This document shows positions 26,059 to 39,125 of a stretch of DNA of 64,000 nucleotides, piece by piece. The DNA is taken from positions 104,835 to 168,834 of the forward strand of contig MCFE01000108.1 of assembly GCA_002104905.1 (NCBI GenBank), written 5' to 3'. The notes under the pieces were generated by a model that was not told the origin of the DNA, made no database searches, and worked only from the letters and a program-made list of their open reading frames with translations. The stretch is from Basidiobolus meristosporus CBS 931.73. Lineage: Eukaryota; Basidiobolomycota; Basidiobolomycetes; Basidiobolales; Basidiobolaceae. A program made the position numbers and the translations under genes. Each line of letters opens with the position of its first letter. The first letter of the stretch is position 1.

Positions 26059-27039
26059 CTACGAAACTCCCAATGGGAGGATTTTGGGCCATTGTGCGGT
26101 AAGCCAAGTATCCACTTTGCCGATCATGCTTTCAAACAACTCTAGCAAACCGGTTAGCTCACCCAGCAGCTGGCAGAGCTGGTTGTTTGCAACTTTCCCA
26201 TCGGTAACTGCGGAGCCCAACTTCACCGGGATATTGATGAATACTCTGCTAAGCTTGATGCTAAGGCGAAGTCTTCCAAAAACGTTGAGATACGAGAGAG
26301 ATCGAAGCTCCCCTTGGATTTCGTACAATCGCATGACCTCAAACTTCACCTGAGTCAAATATTTTCCTACCACTTGAGAAAACTTGGTGTTGGTGCGATA
26401 AAGGGGTGAGGACGTGCAGGGTTCACTTACCTATAAACTTCTCCCGAACCTGAACGAAAAGCTGGTTGGCTTTTTCTTTGTCGATGTTTAGCTCGGGGTT
26501 CTGTGTATTCAAAAGCTCTATTGTGTGCGGAAGATGGGTTATTGAGATGGCTCTATTTGGAGCGCGAGGTACACAAGCCACATACCAACGATAGAAAGCA
26601 GATGTTCAAAGTCTCCATCCATGAACTCCTTGAATATCTGAGACAGTGCCTCTGATAGGGTTTCTTCCCCGCTGAATCCATCAGCGCTAGCGCCGCTGCA
26701 ATCGTAGAGTTTACGACTGTTTTTGTTGGACAGCGTCTCGTATGCTACAGAGATTTCTAAATTGCGTCAACTCGATAAATACATGGCTGTGAAGTGGAGT
26801 GGGTAAAAGCAAGAAATACTTTGGAAAGCTTCAGTAGCTTGGTTGTTGTCGGGCAGTTTGTCTGGATGGCAGATTCTACTTCTAGAAATGTACGCTCGAC
26901 GGATGTCCTCGGGGGCTGCAGTGGGAGGAATGCCCAAGGTGTCGTACAAGTTACTTGCAGCTAGAATGTCCTCTACCAACTGTAAAGCAACCTTCCTATC
27001 AGGTCTGCTGTGGGTCGAAACACTTGAGCCTAGAGTCAT
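26059..27039 (-). CDS. J-domain (DnaJ-type) co-chaperone, four exons
   Basis: Exons are 27,039-26,820, 26,756-26,586, 26,517-26,431 and 26,366-26,059. The introns are 63, 68 and 64 nt with GTATTT, GTATGT and GTAAGT donors. The spliced product is 261 residues. The J domain spans about residues 29-92 (NLYDTLGIP, HPDK at 58-61, FQKISVAYETLSN). HPD is the motif that stimulates Hsp70 ATPase. There is no Gly/Phe-rich region or zinc-binding CxxCxGxG, so it is a type III (class C) J-protein. The rest is helical and unlike any C-terminus I can name, though it weakly resembles the DnaJ-X type. An open frame continues upstream to 27,186, but the ATG at 27,039 follows a plausible TATATA leader and is preferred. 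No signal peptide is evident. Confidence 0.92.
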
Positions 27040-30000
27040 GACAACGCGTGTTGGGGCCGATGTACGGGGTACGTATCTATGTGCTTCAACTGGATGGTGA
27101 TATTTAGCAGCAGCAGAATTCCGCCCGAGTTGTGAATATATAGGGATTGGCAAGTGATGAAAAAATAAACTCCAACCAATTTTCATGTGAAAGAAGGATG
27201 ATGATTTGCTATGAGCACATTAATGATAAAACAGGAAGAGCCTGGAAAATCTAATCGAATTTTCACGTGGATTTACCATTGGAACCTCATCAACATAATA
27301 GAGGAATTGGTCTCAAACGGCAGATGCTCTCTGCAGTCTCAAATGATATCAAATGGAGCCGCTTAATTGCAGCAGAAAGACACCATATTCCAAGAACTCG
27401 GGCACTTGCGCCGATACAGGCCCAGATTCACCATTCAAAGGATTTCTCGAGACATCGATAGCGAGATATCTTGACGATGTTGGTGATAGGCTTTTCACAG
27501 CGCAGGCGTACAGCGCAGTGAGGGTACAGATTTAATTTGCCACCGGAGTCGAGGGGACAGCACCGAGGTGACTTCCTTCCCGCAGTAGCCAACTCATTGG
27601 TGGACAGCCAACTCGCGCGGGCAATCAAACCTTCAGATCTTTGATACAGATAGGAATTGGGAGATAAGCTAGCCTGCTGGAGAGCAGTTAGCATTGCTGG
27701 TTCGCTCGGAGGTTAGCAGACGCTGTCAAGCAATCAATCTCATCTTGTTTATTTCTGTGCAACCTATCCTTAGTTACAAAGTTATTTTACCACGGCGGGA
27801 ATAATATCCGATAAGTAACTGCAACCGGATTGCATCGTAATGATCAATAGATAGGAAAATGAAGCACATTTGAGGAGCGAAGATAGGGTGACTTTTGTAT
27901 GAACCCTAACCGAAACCGTCGATTACATGCATATCGCGAGGTCTGGGGGTCGGCTAATCAAGACACGCAAGCCATGGTTCCATCGCTGCTATCCTCCATC
28001 AAGACACACCTGGTGCTCATATCATCAAAGCTGCGCCGGAATACCTACTGCCTCCGGCACAGACTTAGTGTGATGTCAATAGATTGGCCCGCAGTAGCAA
28101 GTCGAACTCGTGTACCACACCTGCGCCCAAAGAAACCTGGCCAAGGCAGTGGCATCCATTGGCTACCCAGTTTCAACCGAGCCAAGCATCAATTTCATAT
28201 ATGGGTAATGGCTTTATTACAAGCGGGTGAGCAGATGTGGCATCTGATGTCTGTAACAAAGCTAAATCGCATGCCCATGGTACAAGGCATATTATTAAGC
28301 ATTTTCATCTTTCGAAGAACGTTCCGGTTGTATAATGAAGTCATACCACCCATTTTTGGCAAAATGCGAGCAAAAGGTTCAACACAATGACAGGTATTCC
28401 CTAGATTTTTGGAAACCAGTATTCGCCCCTACGCCGGATTAATGTCTGTGATCCAGCCACCAGTTACCAATCACTACTCACTGGCGACTCGCTAGTCACT
28501 ACATTGCCATGTTTATACTGGCTGTCCTTGGGCTGAGTGCTGGATTATGAGGTGGGGCGATTGATTGGCTGGCTGGCGCATTGAATGCCTTTTTCCGTAT
28601 ATGTATATATATAGGTATGCCCAGATAATTCAACTTGGCCAGCTGGTTCCCGTTACTACTGGTAGGTGATTTGCGAAGGCCATCCAGAATATCTGTTGCC
28701 TTTTTTAGATTAAGCAGCTCACATCAGTACGGAGGCAATGTAAAGACATCGTATATTAAACATTATGCACTGGGAATTAACTGTAATATTACTGTTGCAG
28801 TAGACTTGTATGTTTGGGGTAGGTTCTGGTTCACATCAACACGCTGAGACTGTGTTCATTGTTGTGGATATACCAAAAGAAATCAGGTTTCCCTCAATTG
28901 TTGAGCACTGACATCAAACCTTGGTTTGTTTTTTTCGGTTTGCTTTCGCCATAAGGGCTTCATTTGCCCAACGCTCGTTTGAGTAGCTGTACCATTATGC
29001 CAGTTCACGCGATAACAGCTGGTGAATTACCCGAATAATCCATTAAAAACCTGTGGTCTGCGATACTGTGACTGACAAGCTTGGTCCCTTCCAACAGGGC
29101 TTCATGGTCAAACCTGTAGATATTCCCAAGTATCACTTTGTCCGTGTGGTGTGAATGCTCAAATAGCAAAAATTACACCGAGGTGACTCTTATCAAAGGG
29201 CACAGAAGCGAACTGTCCTTCAGAAAACTTGCCTTGATTCCCGTAGACATCTCTTCGCTGCCACAGCATCTTGACAAAAGCCAATGCATGGTTAAGTTTG
29301 ATGCATCAACTACTCCCATCCTACCAAAAGGGGCAGGTATTGGATTTGGCTAATAACAAATGTGTTTCATTGAGAAGGCTCTCCACTTGCATCAATACTA
29401 CTGAGCTTGTGCATGAGCATATAAGGCACTATGACTAGAGAGATGTCCTTTATTTACATACTATCAGGCAACTATCTGCTACTAGGAGAGGTTTGTTGTA
29501 TTATTGTTAGCTTTCCAAGGCACCAACTACTCTGGTTTCCAAGTATTCACAATTGGGACGCCATGATATCACACTGACTGCTGATGAATATGTAGTATGA
29601 ACATTCAGAGGGGTGCTACCCCAAACTTGACCAGGGCCCATCAAAAGAATCATGTTCAATATATATATGTTTGTGAATCAAGTGCAGTGACATGACTGAA
29701 TTAGCTCACCTAGCCATCAACTTCCATTAGAAACTACAATCGCTCAATGGCATTTGGGATAATATTTAGTCACTCTGTCTATACTTAACACGTCTGCTCC
29801 GCAGCATCCTGAAGCGTAACCATTGCTTATACAAACTCGTGGAAATTTACAAATCAGTCAGGATCAGATGATTTACGACCAATAGGCCTGCCAAGCAATC
29901 AATGAATACAGGCCCTTCTTTGTAACGGATGCGGCAAGGAAGCTCAATATTGTGAAGGATGTAACAATGCAACGATGATCTTGACAGCACCTGAGGTGTG

Positions 30001-32212
30001 GAAAACCTTAATATTAACCCCCTTGGTGTGTTGGAATCCGATAAATGAGAAGTGCTTGCATAACATCCAACCTGCAAGCGAGTCTGAAGACACTGAATGC
30101 CGATTGGGCAGCCATCATGTGAGCCAACAGATCCACTGATTCACTTGGGGCAATATTTGTCAACCATGAACTACTGCCAGTCAGTGTGGTCAAGGCTTCG
30201 ATGAGTCGAAAATGGAGGGAATGTAGAAGTTTTGCATGAATATATATAAAACGGTCGCCTGCAAGTCTCCATGTAAATATGTGGCAAGCACGCCAAATGG
30301 AGGATTTAGATCCGAAAAAGCCAGGCTTTTCGAGGCGACATTTGAGGATACACAGCTCTATAGTCAGACATACAAATGATCCTGTGCCCCACGAATGCCA
30401 AATGTGCGCCGATTTTGGACTCATCGAAATCCCATGATTTTGCTAATGAGCAATGCGATCATTAGTTGCAATCATGGAACAATGTCAGGAGAATGAAAGC
30501 TTGGTCTCACATCCTGATTCACCAGTCCAGAGCAACCCCAATCCTCCTCAACGCTTTTGGGTTTTATCTGGTAATTGCTCGTCATACCACATATATATAT
30601 ATATGTATGTAGGCTTAGTTGACACAGGTATTCAATCTGGTGCCGAGTTAAACAGGACAAGCAGTGGCTGTATTGTTGCGTGTCTGTCAGCTTCGTGACC
30701 TTGACCCGAGAAAGACGGCTCCTCTGTGATCCATGTTGCAGGTCCCTGATACAATCTAGTGAGCTCTATTGCATTGGCCTGGGGTCGTAGCTCGCAACTG
30801 ACCTACAGGTAATGCTGGGTGATCGCAATGAAAGAGGGTGAGTCAGACGATTACCAACCATCCCAATTGCCCAATGTCACCGCGGTATCCATTCACGTTG
30901 GAATTGGCAGGTGGCTTATTCTCGCTCACCTCTATCGATGGGGATAAGCCCAAGCAGCCAACGTGCTTCTTGTCACACACAATGGACCATGAAAATCTAG
31001 AAGATAGATATGGAAGCGTTGCGAAACCAAGCACTACACGGATCAAATCCACACTGAATACCCACTCGAAGCACTAGACTTGGATTCTTCAGTATCCAAC
31101 TGATTTGGAACTTCGAGTCGGCCCGATCCAGCGAACATGCCTTTCCTTGGTTACTTATTGGTGATTGCGCCTCAGCTCGAGAATTGTGACCACACCAAGA
31201 AGCTAGAGGGATCTCCTCGCTTATTTAGAATCAGATCATATTGCTCGGCCATGTATGCCAATTGGCTGGAGGCCAGGAAAGGACCGCCGAGTTTCCACCC
31301 CAAACACTCGTTGAGAGCTGTGTTCTGACTCATTGCCTTGGTGCCTAATTTGGTCCGAAACTCTAACTATTATGGGAATATTGGTCTCGTATTGACCCAG
31401 GCATTTTGGTCGATGCTGGTTAGAAACGGGGGGATGCGGGTGATTTGAGATTGGATATAATCGCAAATGCCAGGAGAGCAAAAGCGATCATTGCAGCTGA
31501 TCAATGGTGTTCGATGATTTTCGGTTCAAGTGACAGAGGATGGTCAAATGAGATAAGGATGATGAAAATGATGCTCACTTTGAGGGTCTAGTCTTCCTGA
31601 TTCTGGTTAAAGCACCATAATTCTTGAGCAAACCATTGGCACCGCTCCCGTCAGTGATCATTTGGTACCTTTTTTTGAGTAAGCGTATATACAGCCATGA
31701 ATGAATCGGTGGCCTATTCTATACCCAGCACCGCTGGAGTCCCACTTCCGGCAGATGCTCGACATCGTGTTTCACGCCGAACTTGAATCCCTTCTGCCTC
31801 TTGTCACTATTTATACTTCTGGAGTGCGAGGAGTCTCTAGGGTATCGGCTTGAGGCAACCTTGATTGATGAAGGTTTGGCTAACAAATTCCTAGCAAAAC
31901 GGACGGTTGGGAGCCTAACAAATTATCAGTAAGCAGTGGCCTGTATATTTGTATTGGCGCTCATTGTTGCAATGCATCATCGACAGGATAGTACTAATAC
32001 AATTGGGGCTCTTATTGGCCTACCATCAGGTTTAATACTTCGGATCTATACTGGAATATTGAGTTCACGGGCACCCCAAATTCTGACTAAAATATCAGTT
32101 ATCCAATAATCTATGAATCAATAGATCAGGTATTTTATGCCGTATAGTGGTGGCTTCTCAAATCACATTTAGGGTTCGCTGGGATCAAGCACTTATTTTG
32201 TCCAGATGGCTG
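27040..32212. other. CpG-rich region without a recognisable gene
   Basis: Five kilobases with only weak open frames. The longest are 163 codons at 27,899-28,390 (plus) and 136 codons at 30,014-30,424 (minus), neither with a recognisable motif. A (TA)n run lies at about 30,593-30,605. No RNA gene is evident. Confidence 0.5.
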
Positions 32213-32220
32213 TATAAAAG
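32213..32220 (+). promoter_or_regulatory. TATA box of the cyclin gene
   Basis: TATAAAAG sits 178 bp upstream of the chosen start codon. An in-frame ATG at 32,227 is only 7 bp downstream of it, probably before the transcription start, so it was rejected as the start. Confidence 0.65.
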
Positions 32221-32397
32221 TCCATTGTGTTCCCTTCACTGCAAAGCTCGTCAGTTCGTCTCGAGCTTGTCAGCAGACCTGATCCCTCTTTTAGCGATTC
32301 CTTGAAGATTGTCTTTACGTTTTCCTTGTCATTTAATTCACTTGCCTTGGCAGCAACTTCTCTTCCTTCTAATTGCTCCCCCCTCATCGAATCAAGT

Positions 32398-33291
32398 ATG
32401 TTGACATACCAGGCTTCCCAACATATGCAGCCCCATCTCTTGGCCTCGCAACTGGCGTACTACGGGCAAGCTCCCATTCAGTATTTCCCTGCCTCATACT
32501 ACTCCTATCAATCCTACCAGAAGAGCCAGGAAAATTCTTTGAACAATCGTTCTGCTGCTGATTTTGCGGACTTTGTTTCCCAAGCTGCTGTGCAAATTTG
32601 GATTGGGGAAACCGAAGCTTCATTCCCAGCCCCTGTCACCTTGGCCAAAGTCCCAGAAACCTTTAAACACTACACCAGACACACTCTAAAAGCCATTCAA
32701 CTCTCTAATTCTGTCTCACTGATCGCTCTGAAGTATGTGGAACGTCTACGGAGATCGTGCGTGACCTTAAAGACTTCGCTCTCCTCTAAACCTCAAAACA
32801 TCCTTGCTATTGCCCTGATACTGGCTGCGAAGTATCTTGATGACTCGACCTATACGAGTAAGACATGGTCGGATCTGCTATCAATTCCATTATCAGAATT
32901 GAACGCCATGGAGTTCGAGTTTCTTGATGCCATCAGTTACAACATACACGTTTCGGACAAGGAGTATTTGGATTGGCTCCAGAGTCTCATCCGGTTACAC
33001 GTACAGCAGCCAAGCAGCCTTGGGCAATATTCCGGCTTTCACCCAGACCAGAACCCTATCGCAAGCGAGAAACGTAAGCTTGAGGTGTCTATCAGTTCGA
33101 TAGCGAACTGGGAGTACATGTACAGTTGCTACCATTACCAGCCCCTTATGGTCCAATGGTATCATCATCCATCGAAGCCCAGGGCCGCCTACAGCCCCGA
33201 GTATTACATGTACGAGAGCGGTGGGTCCTATCCATACCATGGAAATGCCCACAACTACTCAATGCATGCCTGTAGTTACGGCTACGTCTAG
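32398..33291 (+). CDS. Pho80/PCL-type cyclin
   Basis: A single-exon gene of 297 residues from ATG 32,398. The cyclin box (PF08613 type) spans about residues 80-200: VPETFKHYTRHTLKAIQ, SLIALKYVERL, NILAIALILAAKYLDDSTYT, then SDLLSIPLSELNAMEFEFLDAISYNI with the family's L..LE.EFL..L.Y pattern. Proteins of this type bind Pho85-like cyclin-dependent kinases and act in phosphate response, cell-cycle entry or morphogenesis; the partner here is inferred. The N-terminus is Gln/Tyr-rich. The C-terminal 60 residues are rich in Tyr, His and Ser (EYYMYESGGSYPYHGNAHNY) and look disordered. The TATA box at 32,213 decides between two in-frame starts. Confidence 0.92.
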   Translation: MLTYQASQHMQPHLLASQLAYYGQAPIQYFPASYYSYQSYQKSQENSLNNRSAADFADFVSQAAVQIWIGETEASFPAPVTLAKVPETFKHYTRHTLKAIQLSNSVSLIALKYVERLRRSCVTLKTSLSSKPQNILAIALILAAKYLDDSTYTSKTWSDLLSIPLSELNAMEFEFLDAISYNIHVSDKEYLDWLQSLIRLHVQQPSSLGQYSGFHPDQNPIASEKRKLEVSISSIANWEYMYSCYHYQPLMVQWYHHPSKPRAAYSPEYYMYESGGSYPYHGNAHNYSMHACSYGYV

Positions 33292-35990
33292 CCTGCTACG
33301 CCTCTTGCCAACCATTGCTTTCGACCATCTCTCCTTATTATGTGCCATTCCAGATCTGCTTTATGCATAGTATACATACATCTAGTCCGCCCATTATTTT
33401 TATATTTACCTTCTTGACCTCTTGTTTCTCTGGCCATCATCCCGCCGATATGTGCATTACATTTTGCACGTTATTCATATATTTCCTATCATGAGTTGTA
33501 TAATTCCTTCCAATATTATTAGATTAGATTCGTCTTTAGTTTCTTCACCATTAGTTAGCCTCCAGGCTCGTATAAATCCATTTTCTGCATTTTTGAATTC
33601 CATCTCTATGATCATTCCCTCCACTTATTGCATATTTAAATTCCTTTTCTACGCTCATATATGTTATCACTCCTACGCAGGGTTGCTGGCTATCTTTACC
33701 TATTAGTGAAATGAATTCCCCCGAAATCGACTTAACGTCTATGACAAGCGACCGAATCTCGCTGGCCTACACCGTATGAGCGTAGATCAGAAGCGAGCCT
33801 CGGTCGCTCTGTAAATAGAAAAAAAAAGGAAATAAAGCAGTTTACGAAACCACTTTGGAAGCACCTTCCACCCGCTTGTACATCTCGCCGCTCGCCTGGT
33901 GCATTCGCATGAATCCGCGCACATGATCCAGCACCCTTCACGCCATCCGCCAGGCGACCATATTGGATGAAGAGGGGGGGGGGATTTCCGGATCCCTGAC
34001 AAATCCCGCGACTTCGGAGGTCGCGCCTTACGGGTTTTCCAATTGCTGGGATGGACATCCGTTCTGTAGCAGATCCATTTTACCGAAACCGCCGGGAAAA
34101 CAAGAGCTAGTCACCACCAACCCATGGTGGACGATTCTGTGGCAGTGCACCGAGTGGAGTGAGACCAATGTAGGACCGATGTAACATGAGGGCCAGCATC
34201 CAGCTGGGAATCGAGCGATGCATATGGCAAGCGCATTGGATGCAGCAGCAGCGTTGGAACCAACCTGTTTGTTGTCCGTTACCTGAGAACGGTGTACAGC
34301 CCACGATGAGTGGATTAGGCTCCTTTTCGATGGTTGAGAAGTGTTTCATCACAAACAGCAGAATGTTCGGAGCATGATGATTCGATCTTGACTGGAATTA
34401 TGTTGATCGCTGGGGGGGGGATCGTGTATGTCATGAGTAAGGGGCCCGGATGACTGCTCATATTCTGAGATGGGGATGGGTCATCCTTATGAACCATATA
34501 TACGTATTAGACATGCATCTGTCGTGCGTTGACTGATGGAGTATTCATTACTCTGATGCATGGCAGATATTTGATCATGGCCACTTTGTGCTACACGTTT
34601 GGTAACTGTAGCCGCAATCATCGCCATTGCAATCACCGTTGCTGTGCCAGTTGCTGGATGGTTTGACACGGAGGCGGTTCTGATAGGCGGCCAGGCGCCT
34701 CATGATGCATGCGTCTATGCCTGGTGACATTGGGTTTGATCCATTAGCGAGACAAACGATTGATTTCGATGTCTATCGTGTATGGGGTGGGCTCCCAGTT
34801 GCTTCGACAGCCAAGTCGGACCACGTTGGCGGTATTCGGGTATCCGTTACCATGGGTGCATGGCGAGCTGGCTATATAGGTTCCCGTTGCACAACTGGTA
34901 TCTCGCTCAAGGTATATAAGCACAGGCACAGGCACAGACACAGGTACCGGCACACCTCACCAAATACATTATGGTTTGCTTCCAACCATACGCCCAGTTT
35001 CGAATATTCCAGATCCGCAACATTCACTGCATCCTGTCTGTGGATAGGGAGTATACATGCTGGTGGTTGACGACATTGGCCCCATATGGATGGGTATCGC
35101 CGTTCCTAGGTCTGAGGCAACCCATTTGGTAATCCATCGTACCATCGGGCCGCTGTTAGTACCGCTTCTGGGTCACTGATGAGTTCCCGTCGTTTGGCCT
35201 TGGAGGCAAACCAACTGCATACCAAATCCACTGTCCAAGTCAAGTTGCCATTCAGGCCATTTTCCAGACTGCTGCATGATGTATGCAGTGGTGTGACTCC
35301 ATCCAGATGGTGTTTTACTGGATGATCTTGGCCCCATTCGAGTCCTGGCGAGTTTTATCCTGCCTCTGGTATCCACCGAAGTTTCTGCTAAGGTTGCTGA
35401 CTGAGGTCTGGAGCAAATTCCCATGTGATGCAGTGGTGATAGTGAGTTTACTCCCCGAGACTTCCATGGACAAGTCATGCTTCATTTAGGCTGGCTCGCT
35501 TGTAAATACCGAATACGAATGGTGTGCGAGGATGCCTCCATTGATGCTGGGTAGGTACCCTGTTAATACTTCGATTGACCCACATCTCTTTGAACATCCA
35601 GACTCCACAAGAGCCGTTCAGATAACCAGCTCTGCTAGATGAACGAGCGGCTACTGTAAATAGGACGGACTTGCCATTACCGGAAGATTTGGTGTTGGTG
35701 GTAGTGGCACTTCAACATCCAAACTTATCCCCACTCTCCAGAGAAATGAGGTTCGGTTGAAATCTATCATGAGCGCATGTTCCCTTACAGTTATCACTCA
35801 GCCCATGATAGCTAGTCTTTTCATATATGCTACCTGCCCATTGAGGGAACTCTCCAGAAGACGAAGTGGACTATCAGGCACATCAGTATTAGCTCAGGCA
35901 TAGACGCTGCTACTGTTCTCACCAATTCCTAATACCAGGGCTGGGTAAGTATCCCAGAATGGAATATGGGATTTGTATCAATGGTTTTCA
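33292..35990. other. CpG-rich, no firm gene
   Basis: The start (33,292-33,720) is T-rich and fits a cyclin 3' untranslated region and terminator. The rest has a 122-codon open frame at 34,702-35,070 (plus) with an HRHRHRHRYRH run from a CA-rich microsatellite. A short hydrophobic reading at 34,600-34,720 (VAAIIAIAITVAVPVAGW) could be a membrane exon. Neither is strong enough to call. Poly-G runs occur near 33,977 and 34,412. Confidence 0.45.
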
Positions 35991-36559
35991 AAGTCTCGAT
36001 ACATGTCAAAATAAGGGAACTCCACTGAATAGTCAAAAAGTCTCTCCCATTTGGAATCTAGAATCATCAGCTATTCTCAAGGAGTCAGTGAAATAATACC
36101 CAACAACATAAAATTAGAGACCTACAGGCCAGTCAGTGTTTATGGGAATCCAATTTTATAGATTATCCTTTATGGGAGAATGAAAACTCCTTTGCAAAAC
36201 TGGCATCAAAGTATTAGAGAAAGCCTTTCTGCAACATTATCATCTAACTTTTGCAAAGTTTGTGTAAAGCATTATCAGAAACTTTGAACTTGATTTCTTG
36301 ACATATAATCACCCCTACTCCCTATCTTAGATGGCCCTAGGCTGGACCTAGGTCTAATCTCTGCTGATTTGCACAAGCCTTTCTAGTAGTACTTGTTGAT
36401 ATATTGATTTGTAGCCTGGAAGTTATCTCTCTGGCTCAGTGTAGTATTCCTGCCTCATACAAAGCACCCAAAGAAAGCAAAATGTGTTGTTACATCCATC
36501 TGCACAAATGTCAGAGAAAAGCTGCTAATTCCATGCGCATATGTTAAAACAATATAGAA

Positions 36560-36850
36560 TGCTAGGTAGGCCTTCAAGGAAATGCAGCGGTCATGTTCAG
36601 CTGCAAAGAAGATGTTCTTGATTCTCTGCATGTTCTGTGAGATGAAATGAAGAACTTATTCAGCAGGTAAATCATATCTGGTCATGATAAGAAAAATGCT
36701 GGAGTGCAAGCTACCAGTAATATTTTTGAGTAGCTTCAGAGCCTTATATCAACTCTAGAGTCTAGTGCTGAGGATCTAGCTCATGATTATTTTTATGGAG
36801 ATCTCATTGATAAGGGATTAGCAACATCAAGTCCTTGTTATCTGTAAGAA
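36560..36850 (+). pseudogene. Copia gag fragment
   Basis: The frame around 36,735-36,830 reads SLISTLESSAEDLAHDYFYGDLIDKGL. It aligns with the capsid-end segment LVSALESRTEDLTLNYVYGRLLDKEL of the gag at 12,013-12,779. Upstream sequence aligns at nucleotide level but is shifted and stopped. This is a third, badly decayed copia copy in the opposite orientation. Confidence 0.65.
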
Positions 36851-36939
36851 AAAAATCAAGAAAAGGCTAGCTGCATAATATCTTAATATCAACTGAATTC
36901 TAATTTTTCAAAATTGACAACTCTAACCATGTCACATGC

Positions 36940-37150
36940 TAACTATTTGGCAGACAAGGCACCATATTTGCCAGCAGGAGGGTAGGCCCACTAGTGCTCA
37001 TAGCAACTTTGGTAATCAGCTGCTCATTGCCTCTGCTAAAAATTATAACTGAAAATTTTAAGGAAAAGCACCAGCTTAATACCAGCAAAGCACTGTTAGA
37101 ATACCCACAAAATGCTCACTGAGAATCTGATGAGCTCCCAGTTTGAGATA
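36940..37150. repeat. Copy of the short dispersed repeat
   Basis: Shares ACCAGC(T)TAATACCAGC and a GTTTGAGATAATTTGTAG-like end with the insert at 7,882-8,193. Boundaries are approximate. Confidence 0.4.
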
Positions 37151-37299
37151 ATTTGTAGGGAGGGTTGGAGACTGAGATATAGCCTAGTTTCACAATGGTG
37201 GATTCTTAGATTTATGCCCAAATCCATAAACCAAAAGTAAACTTGAATAGCTTTGATCACAATTATGTCTAGTTCCTATGGGCATTGAGTTCAGTGGCA

Positions 37300-37680
37300 G
37301 TATTGTAAGTATTTGTAGTTATACCTTAATACTCACCTAACATAGCTACCTGGATCATTGTCTAAAGATTATAGGGATTTTGGGCAAAGCTCCTTTTTGG
37401 GATTTACCTAGAGTATTTTCACCTAAATGTCAGATTTGCAGACCATCAAGTATCCCAAAGTTGTCCAAACCGCTCTAAGCTTTGCCTGCATGTACCTGGG
37501 ACTGTTCTCAGCATACTCCATAGGCTTACTTTGCCAAGACTATATAAAATTATAAATACTGTATAAATGCCACTTGTACATGCTCCTAGCAAAATAAACA
37601 TGTAGACTATATTTAAGAAGGTCTTAGAACCCCTAAAAGTAAAATAAACAAAAGTCAAGCAGAATTCCATGACAATCTCA
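37300..37680 (+). repeat. Copia LTR, opposite orientation
   Basis: Read on the minus strand, this matches the 8,684-9,032 LTR in order: TATAGTCTTGGCA, GTCCCAGGTACATG, GTTTGGACAACTTTGGGA, then AGGTGAAAATACTC and TAAATCCC. It is oriented opposite to the other LTR copies and so pairs naturally with the gag fragment at 36,560-36,850. Confidence 0.65.
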
Positions 37681-37714
37681 GCAGAGTTCTAGCTTTCCCA
37701 AAAGTAAAAACTCT

Positions 37715-37920
37715 CAATATCTCAGGTACTAGCTTCATGGAAGAGAAGCACACATCCTTTTCAGAGGGAAGCTGAATCAACTAGCACTCATATGTAAATT
37801 GGTAATCTGCAGCTCATTGCTTCCACCAAAGTTGCAGGTGAAAGTTTGAAGCAGAAGTACTAGCAGGTACCAGCTAAGAATCTAATGAGTTTCAATGCTG
37901 AGACTTTTCATAGGGTTCAA
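37715..37920. repeat. Copy of the short dispersed repeat
   Basis: Begins AACTCTCAATATCTCAGGTA and ends CTGAGACTTTTCATAG, matching the ends of the insert at 7,882-8,193. It sits between two copia LTR fragments. Confidence 0.55.
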
Positions 37921-38075
37921 GTGTGCAAAGTTTGGGGCTGTTTCAGCAACTTTAGGAAATCTCATGTTTTAACAAGGAATTTGGTCAGAATTCTCTTAGA
38001 TTGGTAGATAATGATCAAAATGCTCAGGTTAAGTAATGTTTAGGTATAGTTACAAAGTTTACAGTAGTACATACT
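37921..38075 (-). repeat. Copia LTR fragment
   Basis: TGTGCAAAGTTTGGGGCTGT, TCTCATGTT, AAGGAATTTGGTCAG and AATGATC match the second half of the LTR at 8,684-9,032 in the same orientation. Only about 155 bp remain. Confidence 0.7.
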
Positions 38076-38159
38076 CTGTTTACACCTAAGCCAATCAATT
38101 AATATGGGAGTTATCTTGACTTACTGCTAAGTAACAAAATATCTAATCTCAATTTAGTT

Positions 38160-38600
38160 TATACAACATTAGACTTGTTACATTGGATAGTGCTACATTG
38201 AGTCATGAGTGCCCAATAGTGCCATAGTAAGCCAGAGAGGCATAGCAGAAGTATAATTGGCCATACAATGTGGAAGATAATTCTACATGTTCATGCAGAG
38301 AAGCTCCTGTGTTTCACCCATTGTGCTGAAGACACTTCATATTTTGACCTTTAGTTTGGGATCAGTGTTGTGCATGCTGTGCAAGAGCACAGAAGAATGG
38401 AAGACATGCATTGAATACTTAATACACATGGCACTCTGAATCTGGCTGCAGAGGTGTGTAACTTATCACAAAAATGCATGGCATTAGCTTGGTCCACAGG
38501 TACTGTCTGGTGCATACTTAAATATTAGCCCTTAAGTAAGTCCTACACAAAGCACTTACAGTGCCAGATAGTACCAGTGGACTAATGTGGTGCCATAGGT
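38160..38600. repeat. Dispersed repeat related to the foldback unit
   Basis: Aligns in blocks with 40,420-40,690: AGCCAGAGAGGCATA, GAAGACATGCATT, CTGCAGAGGTGTGTAAC, CACAAAAATGCATGGCA and CACAGGTACTGTCTGG. It is noncoding and has only one arm of the inverted structure seen at 40,601-40,795. Confidence 0.6.
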
Positions 38601-38924
38601 ATTGAGTACCAAATGCTTGTCTTCTGTTCTTCTCTGCCCTTACAGATCATGCACAACATTGATGCCAAAATAAAGGTTAAAAAATGGATTTCCTTCACCA
38701 CAGTGGATGAGAGACAGCAGCTGCTTTACAAGAGGTTGTAGAACTACATTTTGTGGGTTATTACTGACTGTACTTGGTGAGTGGGAGAGCTTGTAGGTCA
38801 AGTCAGTACCACTTGGTTCAGAATAGCTTCCGATAGAAGGTAGCAAGGTAATAAAGACTTCTGTTTATTTCGTCCAAATCTCGTTGTTCTTCCTGGTTCA
38901 TTTGGGTAGATATATATATCACTT

Positions 38925-39125
38925 GGGGGGGGGCTTAGACAATAGACAATGTGTTATAAAATAGGGGTGTGAACACCTTCCTGTTATGGTAAGTGTTCTA
39001 ACTAGATAAGGGCAGGGATAGGAGGGGAGGACACGTGGGGGAATCATAGGGAGGGTACTGGAGGACTTTGGGTAGGACTCTGGAGGGAACTCTTGGGAGA
39101 ACTCTTGGGCAAAGAGTGGGTACTA
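38925..39125. other. G-rich stretch with quadruplex potential
   Basis: The plus strand has a run of nine or ten G and many GGG/GGGG tracts (GGGATAGGAGGGGAGG, GTGGGGGAA, ATAGGGAGGG) within 200 bp. There is no coding frame. It lies upstream of the internal LINE fragment. Confidence 0.55.

Noticed and set aside
27040-27186. N-terminal extension of the J-protein
   Set aside because: The extension overlaps a TATATA-type leader, and the ATG at 27,039 gives a normal start 28 residues before the J domain.
27899-28390. 163-codon plus-strand open frame
   Set aside because: No recognisable domain, odd composition, no promoter signal, and other frames nearby are of similar quality. I treat it as chance.
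32227-32397. In-frame N-terminal extension of the cyclin (57 codons)
   Set aside because: The upstream ATG is 7 bp after the TATA box, before the likely transcription start.
34702-35070. 122-codon frame with a His-Arg run
   Set aside because: The run comes from a CA/GG microsatellite and the rest has no known motif.
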